A stretch of DNA of 52,720 bases from Anaerobiospirillum sp. NML120449 (GCF_023051105.1 NZ_JALKIL010000032.1:1-52720), one strand, 5' to 3'; shown: positions 18,025 through 27,556, counted from the first letter of the stretch. Made by a program: numbers and translations. Notes: a model not told the origin generated them from the letters alone.

Positions 18025-18297
18025 GCGCCAGGCAGCCCCCGCTACTACACGCCATCATGCCCGACACTGCAGGCCGGTGTGCCGGCCAAAACCGATAACC
18101 GCTGCGATAACCCGCCCGGCTCAGCCATCCGCCCATCAGCTAATCCTCAATACCGCCAGCAGGTCAGCACAGCCAGCCTCTCCAAGGCCGACCCGGCTAT
18201 ACCCAACTCTCCCAGGCCCGTCCTGGCTACTCCCACCTCTCCCTGGCCCGGCCCGGCAATGCCCTCCTCTACTATGCTCCGTCCTGCTCCGCCCAGC
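18025..18297. repeat. CCC/GGC-rich degenerate repeat stretch
   Basis: 18180-18290 contains reiterated CTCTCCCAGGCCCGTCCTGGCTACTC-like units of about 38 bp and no credible gene. It separates gntR from the convergent acetyltransferase gene. Confidence 0.4.
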
Positions 18298-19020
18298 TCA
18301 GTCCAGGTCCTCGACCATGCGCACTGAGGCGCGCTTCCAGTACAGAGGAAAAGTGCGCTGTGCATACTGGTCCAGGCTGATGAGATAGAGTCTGAACAGT
18401 ACCTTTATGTTTTTGGGCTGCCACTGCTCTTCCCAGGAATACTGGTAAGTCATACCAAGGCGCTGCAGCACCTGACCGCTGGCCTCATTGGTGACATCAT
18501 GGCTGGAAAAAACAAAGGAAAAGCCATCCTCCCTGAGCCGGGCAAGCACTGCCATGCAGGCCTCAGTCATCAACCCCTGCCCCCAGAACTGCGGCAGCAG
18601 CCCATAGCCCAGCTCACAGCCCATCCCTGAGCTGATATTTATGCCACTGCCCGGTTCAGATACTGACCTGTCAGCAGCCCCTGCACAACCATCACCGCTG
18701 CAGCCTGCCGCGCAGCAGCTGTTGCTGGCGATGCTGCGTGCCCACTGACGGGCATCTTCAAAGTCGATATTGATAAAGCCTATGGGCCGGTTATCGCTCT
18801 TGAGGCAAAGGGCATAATCATAGCCCTGGGGCTGTGCGTAATTGCTGCAGTAAAAACCCCTGAAAAAATCGCCCGCCTCTCCATGGGAGCGTAAAGGGTG
18901 AATGGGCAGAAAACGGCACACCTGCTCATTTGAGTATATGGTCAGGAAGTCCTCAAGGTCAGCGGCGGTAAAGCGCCTGAGGATCAGACGTGGGGTTTGC
19001 AGTGTGGGGGTATTGGTCAT
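18298..19020 (-). CDS. GNAT-family N-acetyltransferase (RimJ/RimL-like) with Cys-rich insertion
   Basis: Predicted acetyl-CoA-dependent acetyltransferase of 240 aa, cytosolic. The N-terminus 'TLQTPRLILRRFTAADLEDFLTIYSNEQVCRFLP' and the 'ELGYGLLPQFWGQGLMTEACMAVL' acetyl-CoA region (Q-x-x-G-x-G/A type loop QFWGQG) are typical of the Acetyltransf_3 group. 'THDVTNEASGQVLQRLGMTYQ'-type motif A/B follows ('SSHDVTNEASGQVLQRLGM'). Unusually, about 44 residues (91-134) rich in Ser, Gly, Ala and Cys (C102, C103, C107, C112) interrupt the domain between the 'IGFINIDFEDA' strand and the 'CELGYG' strand. Start ATG 19020; no good Shine-Dalgarno, so expression is uncertain. The substrate is unknown. Confidence 0.8.
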   Translation of the reverse strand: MTNTPTLQTPRLILRRFTAADLEDFLTIYSNEQVCRFLPIHPLRSHGEAGDFFRGFYCSNYAQPQGYDYALCLKSDNRPIGFINIDFEDARQWARSIASNSCCAAGCSGDGCAGAADRSVSEPGSGINISSGMGCELGYGLLPQFWGQGLMTEACMAVLARLREDGFSFVFSSHDVTNEASGQVLQRLGMTYQYSWEEQWQPKNIKVLFRLYLISLDQYAQRTFPLYWKRASVRMVEDLD

Positions 19021-19459
19021 GGCGGTTATCAAAGCTGATGTAATGGCGCTTTAATGAGTGTTTCTGAGCTGAGTTACAGCACCTGACAGTCCAGACAGTT
19101 CAGACCGGCCATGGCTGTCAGCCTTCATGCAGGCAAATCCCTCATGGCAGCTGCAGACATGATGGAGCTGCAGACAAGTATGGTGGCTGCGCAGCAGCCA
19201 GGCGTGCCCCCTGCGGGCACTGCTGTGCAGCCTGATCCCTGGTATTACCATGCAGGCTGTGCCGGGAAATGGGGCGTGGTGGGCGGCGCACTGGTATCAA
19301 TAGCGTATTTGTCTTAAAATAGCACTTGCCCGGGACAGTTGCCTCATGCTAACTGTCTTTTTATTTGGGAACAGCACAGGAGCGTTATTTTGCCTTGCTG
19401 ATAAACCACATTTGAGGGCGTATCCGGATTTGTAGACACTTTAGTTTGAGGAGCAGCCC
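19021..19459. other. Divergent intergenic region, acetyltransferase and map
   Basis: No gene supported. It contains a CTGCAG-rich stretch and the map leader with GAGGAG 8 nt before the map ATG. Promoters for both directions must lie here but no clear -35/-10 pair stands out. Confidence 0.35.
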
Positions 19460-20254
19460 ATGATCACCTTAAGAAGTCCCAGCGAAATTGAACTTATGCG
19501 TGTAGCCGGAAAGCTGGCTGCAGACGTTCTGGTCATGCTTGAGCCTCATGTTAAGAGCGGTGTAACTACAGGTGAGCTTGATGATATCTGCATGGACTAT
19601 ATCACCAACCATCAAAAGGCTGTTTCAGCCTGCCTTGGTTACCACGGCTACCCAAAGTGCGTATGCATTTCCGTAAATGAGGAGGTCTGCCACGGCATTC
19701 CAGGCCACCGTACTCTGCGTGATGGCGATATCGTCAATGTCGACGTCACTGTTATCAAGGACAAGTACTATGGTGATACCTCCAAGATGTTTATCGTAGG
19801 CGGCAAGACCACTCCAATCAATCACCGTCTGGTCAAGACCACCAAAGAGGCCCTGTACTCTGCCATACGTGTAGTACGTGCCGGTGCCAATCTTACTGAA
19901 ATTGGTGAAACCATTCAGCGCATTGCCGATCGTGAGGGCTTTTCCATTGTGCGTGACTACTGCGGTCACGGCATTCACAATGTCTTCCACGACGAGCCTA
20001 CCGTGCTGCACTACCGCAACCGCAACTCCCTGACTCTGGCTGCCGGTATGACCTTTACCATTGAGCCAATGATTAACGTGGGCACCTGGAAGTGCAAAGT
20101 CAACAAGAAGAACGGCTGGACTGTTACCACTGCAGACAAGAGCGCCTCTGCCCAGTTTGAGCACACCATTCTGGTAACCGCTGACGGCTGTGAAATCCTT
20201 ACCCTCCGTCCTGAGGAAGAAGAGGAGCTGCCACGCATTCTGCACAATATCTAA
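19460..20254 (+). CDS. map: Type I methionine aminopeptidase
   Basis: Cytosolic metalloprotease of 264 aa that removes the initiator methionine from nascent proteins. The pita-bread fold signatures and all five metal ligands are visible: 'DGDIVNVDVTV' (Asp), 'YYGDTSKMF' (Asp), 'CGHGIHNVFHDEP' (His), 'MTFTIEPMI' (Glu) and 'AQFEHTILVT' (Glu). The substrate-side His lies in 'ACLGYHGYPK'. Length is close to E. coli Map (264). The ATG has GAGGAG at 8 nt. It is a single-gene unit with its own strong terminator 67 nt downstream. It precedes glnD, as in many gammaproteobacteria (map-glnD-dapD order). Confidence 0.97.
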   Translation: MITLRSPSEIELMRVAGKLAADVLVMLEPHVKSGVTTGELDDICMDYITNHQKAVSACLGYHGYPKCVCISVNEEVCHGIPGHRTLRDGDIVNVDVTVIKDKYYGDTSKMFIVGGKTTPINHRLVKTTKEALYSAIRVVRAGANLTEIGETIQRIADREGFSIVRDYCGHGIHNVFHDEPTVLHYRNRNSLTLAAGMTFTIEPMINVGTWKCKVNKKNGWTVTTADKSASAQFEHTILVTADGCEILTLRPEEEEELPRILHNI

Positions 20255-20320
20255 TAAAAGGCCATAAGTCCCCGAGAATCCCACGGGCCCTGCAGCCACC
20301 AGGCCGACTGGGCTGCCTGA

Positions 20321-20362
20321 CAGGCTGATTCAGAGCAAATCTGAATCAGCCTGTTTTGTTTT
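20321..20362 (+). terminator. Intrinsic terminator of map
   Basis: A 14-bp perfect stem (20321-20334 with 20340-20353), loop GCAAA, is followed by TTTTGTTTT. Confidence 0.95.
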
Positions 20363-20605
20363 GAGCTCAGATGGCAGATTAACCCCACAGACCGCATGCC
20401 CTCCATATAGAGACAAAGCAGCCACGGATGCCGACAAGTTCAGTGAACTTATGCCCCTGCAGCACAGTACTTTTCCTGCTCTACAAAGCATGGCCACCCT
20501 GTGCGACCAGACCTGCCATCACATGTCCCGGTCCGGCCCCGCCGGCCAGGCCAGTGCCGTCCCGGCCCTGCCCGCATCTGAGAGCCCCCTGTGATGAGGC
20601 TATTG

Positions 20606-20724
20606 CACAGAGCCTGCCCTGGCTTATCCCAAATGGACTTCACAGGCTTATTGCACATGGCCTGTCCTTGCTTATTGCTCAGGGACTGTCCTTGCTTATC
20701 GCACATGGCCATTCCAGGCTTTTC
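20606..20724. repeat. 24-bp tandem repeat upstream of glnD
   Basis: Five degenerate units of 23-24 bp (GCACATGGCCTGTCCTTGCT + TATT type) occur at 20606-20629, 20630-20652, 20653-20676, 20677-20700 and 20701-20724. They lie about 150-265 nt upstream of the glnD start, in the probable leader or promoter region. Confidence 0.75.
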
Positions 20725-20870
20725 GCACTGACTGACAATCAGTGTAAAATTATGTGCAGGAAAGTTTCCTTTCCCAAGGCTAACCGGTCTTACCATGGCT
20801 CCTGTGTTGCCCGGGGATTGCGGAACCTGTGCAGTCGGATTTTTTGTCACAAATGTCCAGGAGATGTCCC

Positions 20871-23552
20871 ATGTATACCCATATCAGTCTGCCGCACGAA
20901 CAGCGAAGCGCTGACCTGGTAAAGGAGTTCCCATGCTCGTGTGCTGAGGACATCACCAATGTCAAATGTGGCCGTGACCATCTTCATGACCTTGAGGAGC
21001 GCCTTGCCGGTTTTTTCCGTGATGGCTATGCCATCAGCTCGTTGCTGGCTTACCGCACCCACTATGTGGATGATCTCATGTGCTGTCTGTACCACTCATT
21101 TCACCTTGATGAAATTGAGGGTCTGACCCTGCTGGCCGTGGGCGGCTACGGACGAGCTGAGCTGTTCTTAAAATCCGATATCGATATTCTCATCGCCTCA
21201 GAAGATACCCTGAGCGATGCCGCCTCTGAGCAGATCTCGGCCTTTATCTCCTACCTTTGGGACCTCAAGCTTGATATTGGCTCTTCAGTGCGCACCATTG
21301 CCGAGACTCTGGAGAACGTCAACGCAGACCTTACTGTCTGCACCAATCTGCTTGAGACCCGCTTCCTGTGCGGCAACAAGGATGTTTATGACAAACTGCT
21401 GGCCACTATCAAGTCGGAAAGCACCTGGAATGCCAAGCGCTTTTTCCACGCCAAGGTAGCCGAAGAGCTTGAGCGTCATCATGCCTACAAGGACACTTCC
21501 TATGCCCTTGAGCCTGACCTCAAGCAAAATCCTGGCGGCATTCGTGATATCCACGTCATGCAGTGGATTGCCAATTTCCACTTCCAGGCCAAAACAGCCG
21601 AAGACATGCTCTCCCTGGGCTTTTTAAGCCAGGAGGAATATGAGGAGCTCATCGAAAGCCGTGATGTGCTCTATCAGGTACGCTATGCCCTGCATGTCCA
21701 TACCCGCCGTGAGGACAACAGACTCAACCTCGACTGTCAGCCGGCCGTAGCCGAACTGCTGGGCTATGAAGGCAGCTCAAATGCCCAGGTTGAGACCATG
21801 ATGCGTGACCTCTACCGCACCCTGCGCCGCATACGTGAACTCAACTCCATGGCTCTGCAGCTTGAGGTACTGCGCATTACCGGTCAGCTTGGCGATGAGG
21901 AAACCCAGTTTCTCAACAATGACTTTGTGCGCCGTGGTCCGCTCATCGATGTCACCACTCCTGATGTCTTTGAAAATGACAAGAGCAAGATGCTCGAAAT
22001 CTTCCTGCTCATGTCCCGCCATCCTGAAGTTGTAGGGCTGCATGTCAACTCCCTGCGCCTGCTGCGCCGCACCCGCCGCTCCATGACCAATTACCTGGTG
22101 GAGATTCCCGAGTGCCGTGCCATTTTCCGCTCCATTCTCAATGATCCGAGAGCTGCGGCCATTGCCTTCCCGCTCATGCATGAGCACCGTATTCTTTCTG
22201 CCTATATGCCGGCCTGGGAAAAGATTGAGGGCCTGAGCCAGTTTGACATGTTCCACCTGTATACCGTCGATGAGCACACCATTCGTGTCATCAAGAACTT
22301 CGGTATCTTCAGCAACTCCCGTGAGCCTGCCTATAACCTGTTCAAGCATGTTTACAGTCAGCTGAGCAATCCTGAGATTCTCATTGTTGCTGCCCTGCTG
22401 CACGATATTGCCAAGGGTCAGGGCGGACACCATGCCCAGCTCGGTGCCGGTGAGGCTCTGTACTTCTGTCAGCTGCACCGCTATACCCTTTACCAGACCC
22501 GCCTGGTCTCCTGGCTGGTCTATAACCATCTGCTGATGTCCTCTACAGCCCAGCGCCGTGACATCAATGATCCTCAGGTGGTCAGCGAATTTTCCAAGAA
22601 AGTTCAGGATGAAGAGCACCTCAATCTGCTCTACTGCCTGTCGGTTGCTGATATCTGCGCTACCAATGACCGCGAGTGGAACTCCTGGAAGGACATGGTC
22701 TTCAAGCAGCTGTACTTCTCCACCCGTCAGGCTCTGCGCCATGGCCTTGAGATGCCGCATGACATCAAGCTGCATGCCGGTGAAAACATGGAGCTGGCCA
22801 TAAAGTACATGCGTGATCTCAATGAGCAGGACATTCGCTCTTACTGGTCATACTTCAGGCCTGAGTACTTTATCTACTACACCCCTCAGGAAATTGCCTG
22901 GCATACCCGCAATATTCTGACTTTCAAGGTTGAGTCCCACCCTCTGATTCTCTTTGCCCAGCATGAGGGTACAGGCACGGAAATGCTGATCTTCATAAGA
23001 GAGCACAATCCGCGCTTTAACTTTGGCTACCTTGCCTACATCATGACCAAGAAGCGTCTGAACATTCAGTCCGCCCAGTTCATACGCAACAGGCTCAATC
23101 ACTCTATCTGCACTATCAAATTCCAGTCCCAGATGGGCAGCTGCATCGATAACGACCGCCTGCACTCAATTCGCAGCGCCCTTATCAAAGGCATAAGTGA
23201 GGAGCCAAGTCTCGATAATATCGATTCAGGTCCGGAGAAGAGCAAGAAGAAGATTTTCAAAATCCCTACTGTTATCAACTATCTGGAAGATCACACCAAA
23301 GAGACTACCAGCCTCGAGATTTCAGCCCTCGACCAGCCAGGCCTGCTGGCCCGTGTAGGCATTGTCTTCAACCGTTTCTCACTCTTTGTCCGCAGTGCCC
23401 GTATCACCACCACAGGCGAGCGTGCCGATGACTTCTTCTCGGTGACAGACAAGCAGGGCCGCCCTCTTAACGAGCGCACCAAGGACAAGCTGGCCAAAGC
23501 CCTGGCCGACGCCCTCAACGCCCACCGCGAACAGTCCGCCCAGGATCAGTAA
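20871..23552 (+). CDS. glnD: PII uridylyltransferase/uridylyl-removing enzyme GlnD
   Basis: Cytosolic nitrogen sensor of 893 aa that uridylylates PII when glutamine is low and deuridylylates it when high. Domain order: nucleotidyltransferase with GGYGRAEL (91-98) and SDIDIL (102-107); helical region including 'LKQNPGGIRDIHVMQW'; HD hydrolase domain (about 460-600) with 'HTIRVIKNF' and 'LLHDIAKGQGGHH'; two C-terminal ACT domains (about 690-770 and 808-885, the latter 'LEISALDQPGLLARVGIVFNR'). The ATG at 20871 has AGGAG 7 nt upstream and gives the family's usual length; an upstream in-frame ATG at 20829 adds 14 unsupported residues. All catalytic motifs look intact. It stands between map and dapD, as in many relatives. 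Confidence 0.97.
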   Translation: MYTHISLPHEQRSADLVKEFPCSCAEDITNVKCGRDHLHDLEERLAGFFRDGYAISSLLAYRTHYVDDLMCCLYHSFHLDEIEGLTLLAVGGYGRAELFLKSDIDILIASEDTLSDAASEQISAFISYLWDLKLDIGSSVRTIAETLENVNADLTVCTNLLETRFLCGNKDVYDKLLATIKSESTWNAKRFFHAKVAEELERHHAYKDTSYALEPDLKQNPGGIRDIHVMQWIANFHFQAKTAEDMLSLGFLSQEEYEELIESRDVLYQVRYALHVHTRREDNRLNLDCQPAVAELLGYEGSSNAQVETMMRDLYRTLRRIRELNSMALQLEVLRITGQLGDEETQFLNNDFVRRGPLIDVTTPDVFENDKSKMLEIFLLMSRHPEVVGLHVNSLRLLRRTRRSMTNYLVEIPECRAIFRSILNDPRAAAIAFPLMHEHRILSAYMPAWEKIEGLSQFDMFHLYTVDEHTIRVIKNFGIFSNSREPAYNLFKHVYSQLSNPEILIVAALLHDIAKGQGGHHAQLGAGEALYFCQLHRYTLYQTRLVSWLVYNHLLMSSTAQRRDINDPQVVSEFSKKVQDEEHLNLLYCLSVADICATNDREWNSWKDMVFKQLYFSTRQALRHGLEMPHDIKLHAGENMELAIKYMRDLNEQDIRSYWSYFRPEYFIYYTPQEIAWHTRNILTFKVESHPLILFAQHEGTGTEMLIFIREHNPRFNFGYLAYIMTKKRLNIQSAQFIRNRLNHSICTIKFQSQMGSCIDNDRLHSIRSALIKGISEEPSLDNIDSGPEKSKKKIFKIPTVINYLEDHTKETTSLEISALDQPGLLARVGIVFNRFSLFVRSARITTTGERADDFFSVTDKQGRPLNERTKDKLAKALADALNAHREQSAQDQ

Positions 23553-24035
23553 CCCCGGCACTGCCGCGCCCAGCCCCGCTCCGCCCCGGACCATGGCCAG
23601 GTCCTGGCCTGGGCACCAGCGGCGCCAGGCATCCCCATCAGCAGCGGCCTTGCAGCTGCAGGTGGAGCAGGACTTGCCTGCACTTAAGCCAGCGACCCCT
23701 CCCACTCCCACCTTAGCCCTTAGCTCCTGCACAGCCATTCCGGACTCGCCCCCACAGCCTGCGCCTTATGCCTTTGTGCCCTTCAGGCCCGTACCTCCCC
23801 ACTGCCTGCGCGTTCCGGCCTTTGCATCACTTGCGGCCGATCACAGCCCCTTACTTTACCTTACGCTACTGATATTTTTGCACCAAAAGCATGCAACTCT
23901 CACCATATAAGCAATTAGTACAGAATAAGCGCACTATTTTGGCACTCAAATCCAGGCAAAAGCATCACTTAAGTGCAAAAATCAGGTAATTTCACCATTT
24001 AAAGCTCAAAAGCGCACCACAAATATGCATGGCCA
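23553..24035. other. Intergenic, glnD to dapD, left part
   Basis: GC-rich and structureless to about 23850, then an AT-richer stretch with repeated GCAC/GTGC-type motifs (23878-24020), including two NtrC-like dyads (23878-23896 and 23931-23945). No gene and no glnD terminator with a clear U-tract is seen. Confidence 0.4.
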
Positions 24036-24063
24036 TTGACTGATAAATGCTATGGGCTAATAT
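24036..24063 (+). promoter_or_regulatory. Probable dapD promoter
   Basis: TTGACT (24036-24041), a 16-nt spacer and TAATAT (24058-24063) make a good sigma-70 match, predicting a leader of about 240 nt for dapD. Confidence 0.55.
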
Positions 24064-24308
24064 TTACGCAAACTGCATGACAGCACCAGGCCATTCAGGC
24101 GCCAGACCCTGTAACTGCAGCCTGCAGGCTTAAGGCCTCAGAGCTGACAGTCAGACAGGACAAAGCCCAAGGGGAGGCTGACAGCGCTCCGGCCCATTGA
24201 TGATATGCGCAGCTGCCTTAGAGCACTCGCCATGTCTGCAGCCGCTCAGGCTCTCCTGACAGCTGTACTGTCATATACCTGATAAGCTCAATACTGAGGA
24301 TTGAAAAG

Positions 24309-25151
24309 ATGACCCAGCAGCTTCAAGCCATCATCGATAATGCCTTTGAAAACCGTGCCAGCATCACCATGGCCAACTGCGACGCCAATGTACGCGCCGC
24401 TGTCAACGACGTAATTTCCGGCCTGGATGACGGCTCCTTACGTGTAGCTGAGAAGATTGACGGCGAGTGGGTCACCAATCAGTGGATCAAGAAGGCTGTA
24501 CTGCTTTCTTTCAAGTTAAAGGACAACGAGCTGACCACCATTCCAGGCGGCGCTTACTATGACAAGGTTCCTTTAAAGTTCAACGGCTACACTGCCGATC
24601 GCTTTGCTGCCGAATCTACCCGTGCCGTTCCAGGTGCCGTAGTCCGTCAGGGCGCCTTCCTCGAGCCAAATGTTGTGCTCATGCCATCTTTCGTTAACAT
24701 CGGCGCCCGCGTAGGTTCCGGCACCATGGTTGATACCTGGGCCACTGTAGGTTCCTGTGCTCAGATTGGCAAGAACGTTCACTTATCCGGCGGCGTCGGC
24801 ATTGGTGGCGTACTTGAGCCAGTTCAGGCCGGCCCTACCATCATTGAAGACAACTGCTTCATCGGCGCCCGCTCCGAGGTTGTAGAGGGTGTGATCGTAG
24901 GTGAAGGCTCTGTTATTTCCATGGGCGTATTCATCGGTCAGTCCACCCGTATTTATGACCGCGCCACCGGCGAGATCATGTACGGCAAGGTTCCTCCATA
25001 CTCTGTAGTAGTATCCGGTAACCTGCCATCCAAGGACGGCAAGTACTCCTTATACGCAGCCGTGATCGTAAAGCGCGTTGATGAGAAGACCCGCTCCAAG
25101 ATCGGCCTCAACGAGCTCCTGCGCGAAGCCGAAGAGGAAATGCAGCGCTAA
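24309..25151 (+). CDS. dapD: 2,3,4,5-tetrahydropyridine-2,6-dicarboxylate N-succinyltransferase
   Basis: Cytosolic succinyl-CoA-dependent transferase of 280 aa in the succinylase branch of lysine/meso-DAP synthesis. The N-terminal helical domain (about 1-95) is followed by a left-handed beta-helix of hexapeptide repeats: '[64 protein letters not shown]'. Then come '[29 protein letters not shown]' and the C-terminal '[36 protein letters not shown]'. The catalytic Asp and Glu region ([18 protein letters not shown]) is intact. GAGGATTG lies close upstream of the ATG. It is monocistronic, ended by a 20-bp bidirectional terminator hairpin. Confidence 0.97.
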   Translation: MTQQLQAIIDNAFENRASITMANCDANVRAAVNDVISGLDDGSLRVAEKIDGEWVTNQWIKKAVLLSFKLKDNELTTIPGGAYYDKVPLKFNGYTADRFAAESTRAVPGAVVRQGAFLEPNVVLMPSFVNIGARVGSGTMVDTWATVGSCAQIGKNVHLSGGVGIGGVLEPVQAGPTIIEDNCFIGARSEVVEGVIVGEGSVISMGVFIGQSTRIYDRATGEIMYGKVPPYSVVVSGNLPSKDGKYSLYAAVIVKRVDEKTRSKIGLNELLREAEEEMQR

Positions 25152-25260
25152 GATGCAGGTCCAAAATGCAGGGCAGACAGGCCCGGCATAGCCCTGGTAA
25201 GAGAGCATGATGCTCTCATGACTGCATCCTGCCACCGCCCTTCGGGCTTTACCCGAACGG

Positions 25261-25307
25261 GCCCATGAAAAAAGCTCACCCTTACCAGGTGAGCTTTTTT
25301 CATGGGC
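25261..25307. terminator. Bidirectional intrinsic terminator after dapD
   Basis: A 20-bp perfect stem (25261-25280 with 25288-25307) with loop CTTACCA contains A6 on the ascending and T6 on the descending arm. Confidence 0.9.
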
Positions 25308-26523
25308 GCAGCACTCTTGCACTATTTAATCTGTCCAATAAGTGACAGTACCCAGCCAGACCAGGGCCGGAGCCATGCCTGAGGCCTTGCACTATGAACC
25401 ATGGACCAGGGCCATTGGCATGGCCAGCAACTCTGGGCCTTGCCCCGTAGGCACCATCGGCACCGTATGCGCAGTCATCACACTATGCCCTGTGTTCTCA
25501 GCAGCAGCGTCCTTGCATTGCCCTCGTTCGTGAGACTGACTGATGAGACTGATGCATATCCGACTGTAACTGCGGTAATGTACTTTGCAGAGCATGAAAA
25601 TCAGGCATAAACATACAGCTGCTAATTAAATGATCAATATCGATATTGAAAACTGAAAAAGGGGGCCTGATGCCACTGGTATGACAGGTTGAAAATGCTC
25701 TGTTGTACATAAAATAATACTGTTCAGGTACGCCCTTTTTTTGCTTATGGCACAGTACTGATTTTGCTAAGGATGCGATATTTAAGGCAAAATACTCCCA
25801 TTATCGAACATATATGTGATAAAATTACTCAGATTTTCCCGGACATGTATGTCTTATCTAGGAAGAATCTCAATTATAATTGCGGTCCATTATGTCTCAG
25901 CAGAGATCAGAGGTGGCAGCCAGTGTGGCTTTAAGTGCTGCAAACCCTACCCGTCTTATGCTCTCCACTGTCCATGCAGCAAGGTGGACCAGACATCAGT
26001 ATCAATTATAAAAGCCTGATTCCCACAGGGGTGGGAAGGTATACAGGTTATTAAGGCACGGTACCTTAATCATACATACTGCCTTTCAGGCAGGTCCAGC
26101 TCATGGCCCATTCTGCCTGCAGATGCATAATAATGCGCTTACTCACACTGCCAGTTAAGACACCACAGTACCGGCCCAGGATACAGTTGCGATACTGTTA
26201 AATATCAGCATGCAGTCATAAAACAGGCGTCCCTGATTACATTGCAGGGGCACAAGGCAAGACTCAGACTGACATCATCACAGATTACTTTACAAAATCC
26301 ATCAGATCAAAGGCAGCCCCTGCCGCACTGCATAAAGCTGCTCAGGCCCATATGTATGGCATTTTAGCCATATACATACAGGCTCTGTGGCAGCCGTGTA
26401 AGCCGCCTCCAGACTGCGCCGGATTTCTGCCAGTCAGGTATGGCACGATCCTTGATTCAGGACAGACAGTGCCTCCGGACACGTAATACTTATTTTTCGC
26501 CTCTTTAGGAGCACCTTTTAACC
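25308..26523. other. Intergenic, no supported gene
   Basis: A 1.2-kb gap. The 67-codon ORF at 25816-26019 has no Shine-Dalgarno or recognisable domain. Small perfect hairpins occur at 26020-26037 (TTCCCAC-AGGG-GTGGGAA) and 26050-26070 (ATTAAGG/CCTTAAT). The sequence before 26524 holds TAGGAG about 11 nt from the next ATG. Confidence 0.4.
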
Positions 26524-27009
26524 ATGGCCAATACTAAAGCTTCAGCCGCCACCAGAAAAAAATCAGCAGCAGCCAAGAATCAGGCCCAGGAACAGGCACC
26601 GGCAGCAGCAGACGCCAAGGCACCTGAGCAGGGCACTGGTAAGACTCCTAGTCTGCGTGATATGCAGGAAGCCAAGATGCGCGATCGTCGCGAAAAGATT
26701 GAGAACGCCAAGAACAAGGTGCTTGAGCAGAAGAAGCTTCAGCAGGAACGTAAGGCCAAGGCCAAAGCCGAGATGGAGAAGAAGGCACGTCGCTCCATGA
26801 TTCTCTTCGTCATCGGCCTGTTTGTAATGCTGACCGCTCTGATTGCGCTCTTCCCAAGCACTCCAATGATTATCTTCAGCTCCCTGCTGATGTTCTCATT
26901 CTTCTTCCTTGGTATTGCCTATCAGCGCATGGTAATGCAGCTTCTGGTGGTAGCCATTGCCTGTGTATTTATCACGGGTGCTTTCTACATGATTATGAGC
27001 TCCATGTAG
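26524..27009 (+). CDS. Hypothetical membrane protein with Ala/Lys-rich N-terminal coiled coil
   Basis: Unrecognised protein of 161 aa. Residues 1-45 are Ala/Gln/Lys-rich and probably disordered (ASAATRKKSAAAKNQAQEQAPAAADAKAPE). Residues about 46-90 are highly charged and helical (LRDMQEAKMRDRREKIENAK..QQERKAKAKAEMEKKARR), likely a cytoplasmic coiled coil. The C-terminal part has three hydrophobic segments: SMILFVIGLFVMLTALIALF, PMIIFSSLLMFSFFFLGIAY and VMQLLVVAIACVFITGAFYM. The positive-inside rule places the N-terminus in the cytoplasm. The codon pattern is like the neighbours and a terminator follows, so it is probably a real gene. The Shine-Dalgarno spacing (TAGGAG, about 11 nt) is long. 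No function can be assigned. Confidence 0.7.
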   Translation: MANTKASAATRKKSAAAKNQAQEQAPAAADAKAPEQGTGKTPSLRDMQEAKMRDRREKIENAKNKVLEQKKLQQERKAKAKAEMEKKARRSMILFVIGLFVMLTALIALFPSTPMIIFSSLLMFSFFFLGIAYQRMVMQLLVVAIACVFITGAFYMIMSSM

Positions 27010-27052
27010 CAACAAACTGCATGTCTCAAATGGGCCTGACGGCCCTGACTAC

Positions 27053-27092
27053 GCAGCCGGGTGCCCCACAGGGCCCCGGCTGCTTTATTTTA
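27053..27092 (+). terminator. Intrinsic terminator of the membrane-protein gene
   Basis: The stem GCAGCCGGG/CCCGGCTGC (27053-27061 with 27075-27083) is followed by TTTATTTTA. Confidence 0.75.
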
Positions 27093-27419
27093 GCTGCACA
27101 GCCCCGCCGTGCACCTGCACGTAGCAGGCCTGCCGCACACCAGGCCAAAAAGGCCTGAAGCATCAAAGCCACAGCAACCCCGCCATGCAGCCCGCTGCAG
27201 CACTGCTGAAGAGCCTGCAGTTCTTTTTGTCTTTAAGAGTTCACATCAAAGCAAGTCAAGGGGGCAGGGCAGGCGCTCAGCAGCGCCATGCTGTGTACTG
27301 GCGTGTTGCCAGGCTGGCGCGCCACTGACTGGCAGCAAAGGCACGCCCAAGGCCGCTGCAGGCCATTTACAGGCTGATTGTGCGCCTTAAGGTGAGCGCG
27401 GTGCACTCTGCAAAATCAC
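27093..27419. other. Intergenic before tRNA-Leu
   Basis: GC-rich, non-coding in appearance, with no clear repeats apart from scattered GCCTGC/GCAGGC words. The right end carries the tRNA promoter. Confidence 0.3.
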
Positions 27420-27449
27420 TGGACAAGTAAAGGTATCCTTTTGTAAAAT
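27420..27449 (+). promoter_or_regulatory. Promoter of tRNA-Leu
   Basis: TGGACA (27420-27425), an 18-nt spacer and TAAAAT (27444-27449) are followed by a GC-rich discriminator (GGGCTCCGC), the usual stable-RNA arrangement. The mature tRNA starts 12 nt after the -10 element. Confidence 0.6.
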
Positions 27450-27461
27450 GGGCTCCGCACA

Positions 27462-27548
27462 GCCAAAGTGGCGGAATTGGTAGACGCAGCGGATTCAAAA
27501 TCCGCCGCTAGAAATAGTGTATGGGTTCGAGCCCCATCTTTGGCACCA
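27462..27548 (+). tRNA. tRNA-Leu (anticodon CAA)
   Basis: An 87-nt class II tRNA. Acceptor GCCAAAG pairs with CTTTGGC; the D-arm is GGCGGAATTGGTAGACGC; the anticodon loop TTCAAAA is on a GGAT/ATCC-type stem; a long variable arm follows; the T-arm is GGGTTCGAGCCCC; and CCA is encoded. The CAA anticodon reads UUG codons. It stands alone. A short AAAGCTC/GAGCTTT hairpin plus T-rich tail (27557-27582) may terminate it. Confidence 0.97.
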
Positions 27549-27556
27549 GCAATTGC

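Noticed and set aside
21777..22775. Long minus-strand ORF (332 codons) inside glnD
   Set aside because: It is antisense to a fully intact GlnD, has no ribosome site, and its length follows from the codon bias of the sense strand.
25816..26019. 67-codon plus-strand ORF in the dapD downstream gap
   Set aside because: No Shine-Dalgarno, no recognisable domain and no support from context; could be reconsidered if conserved.
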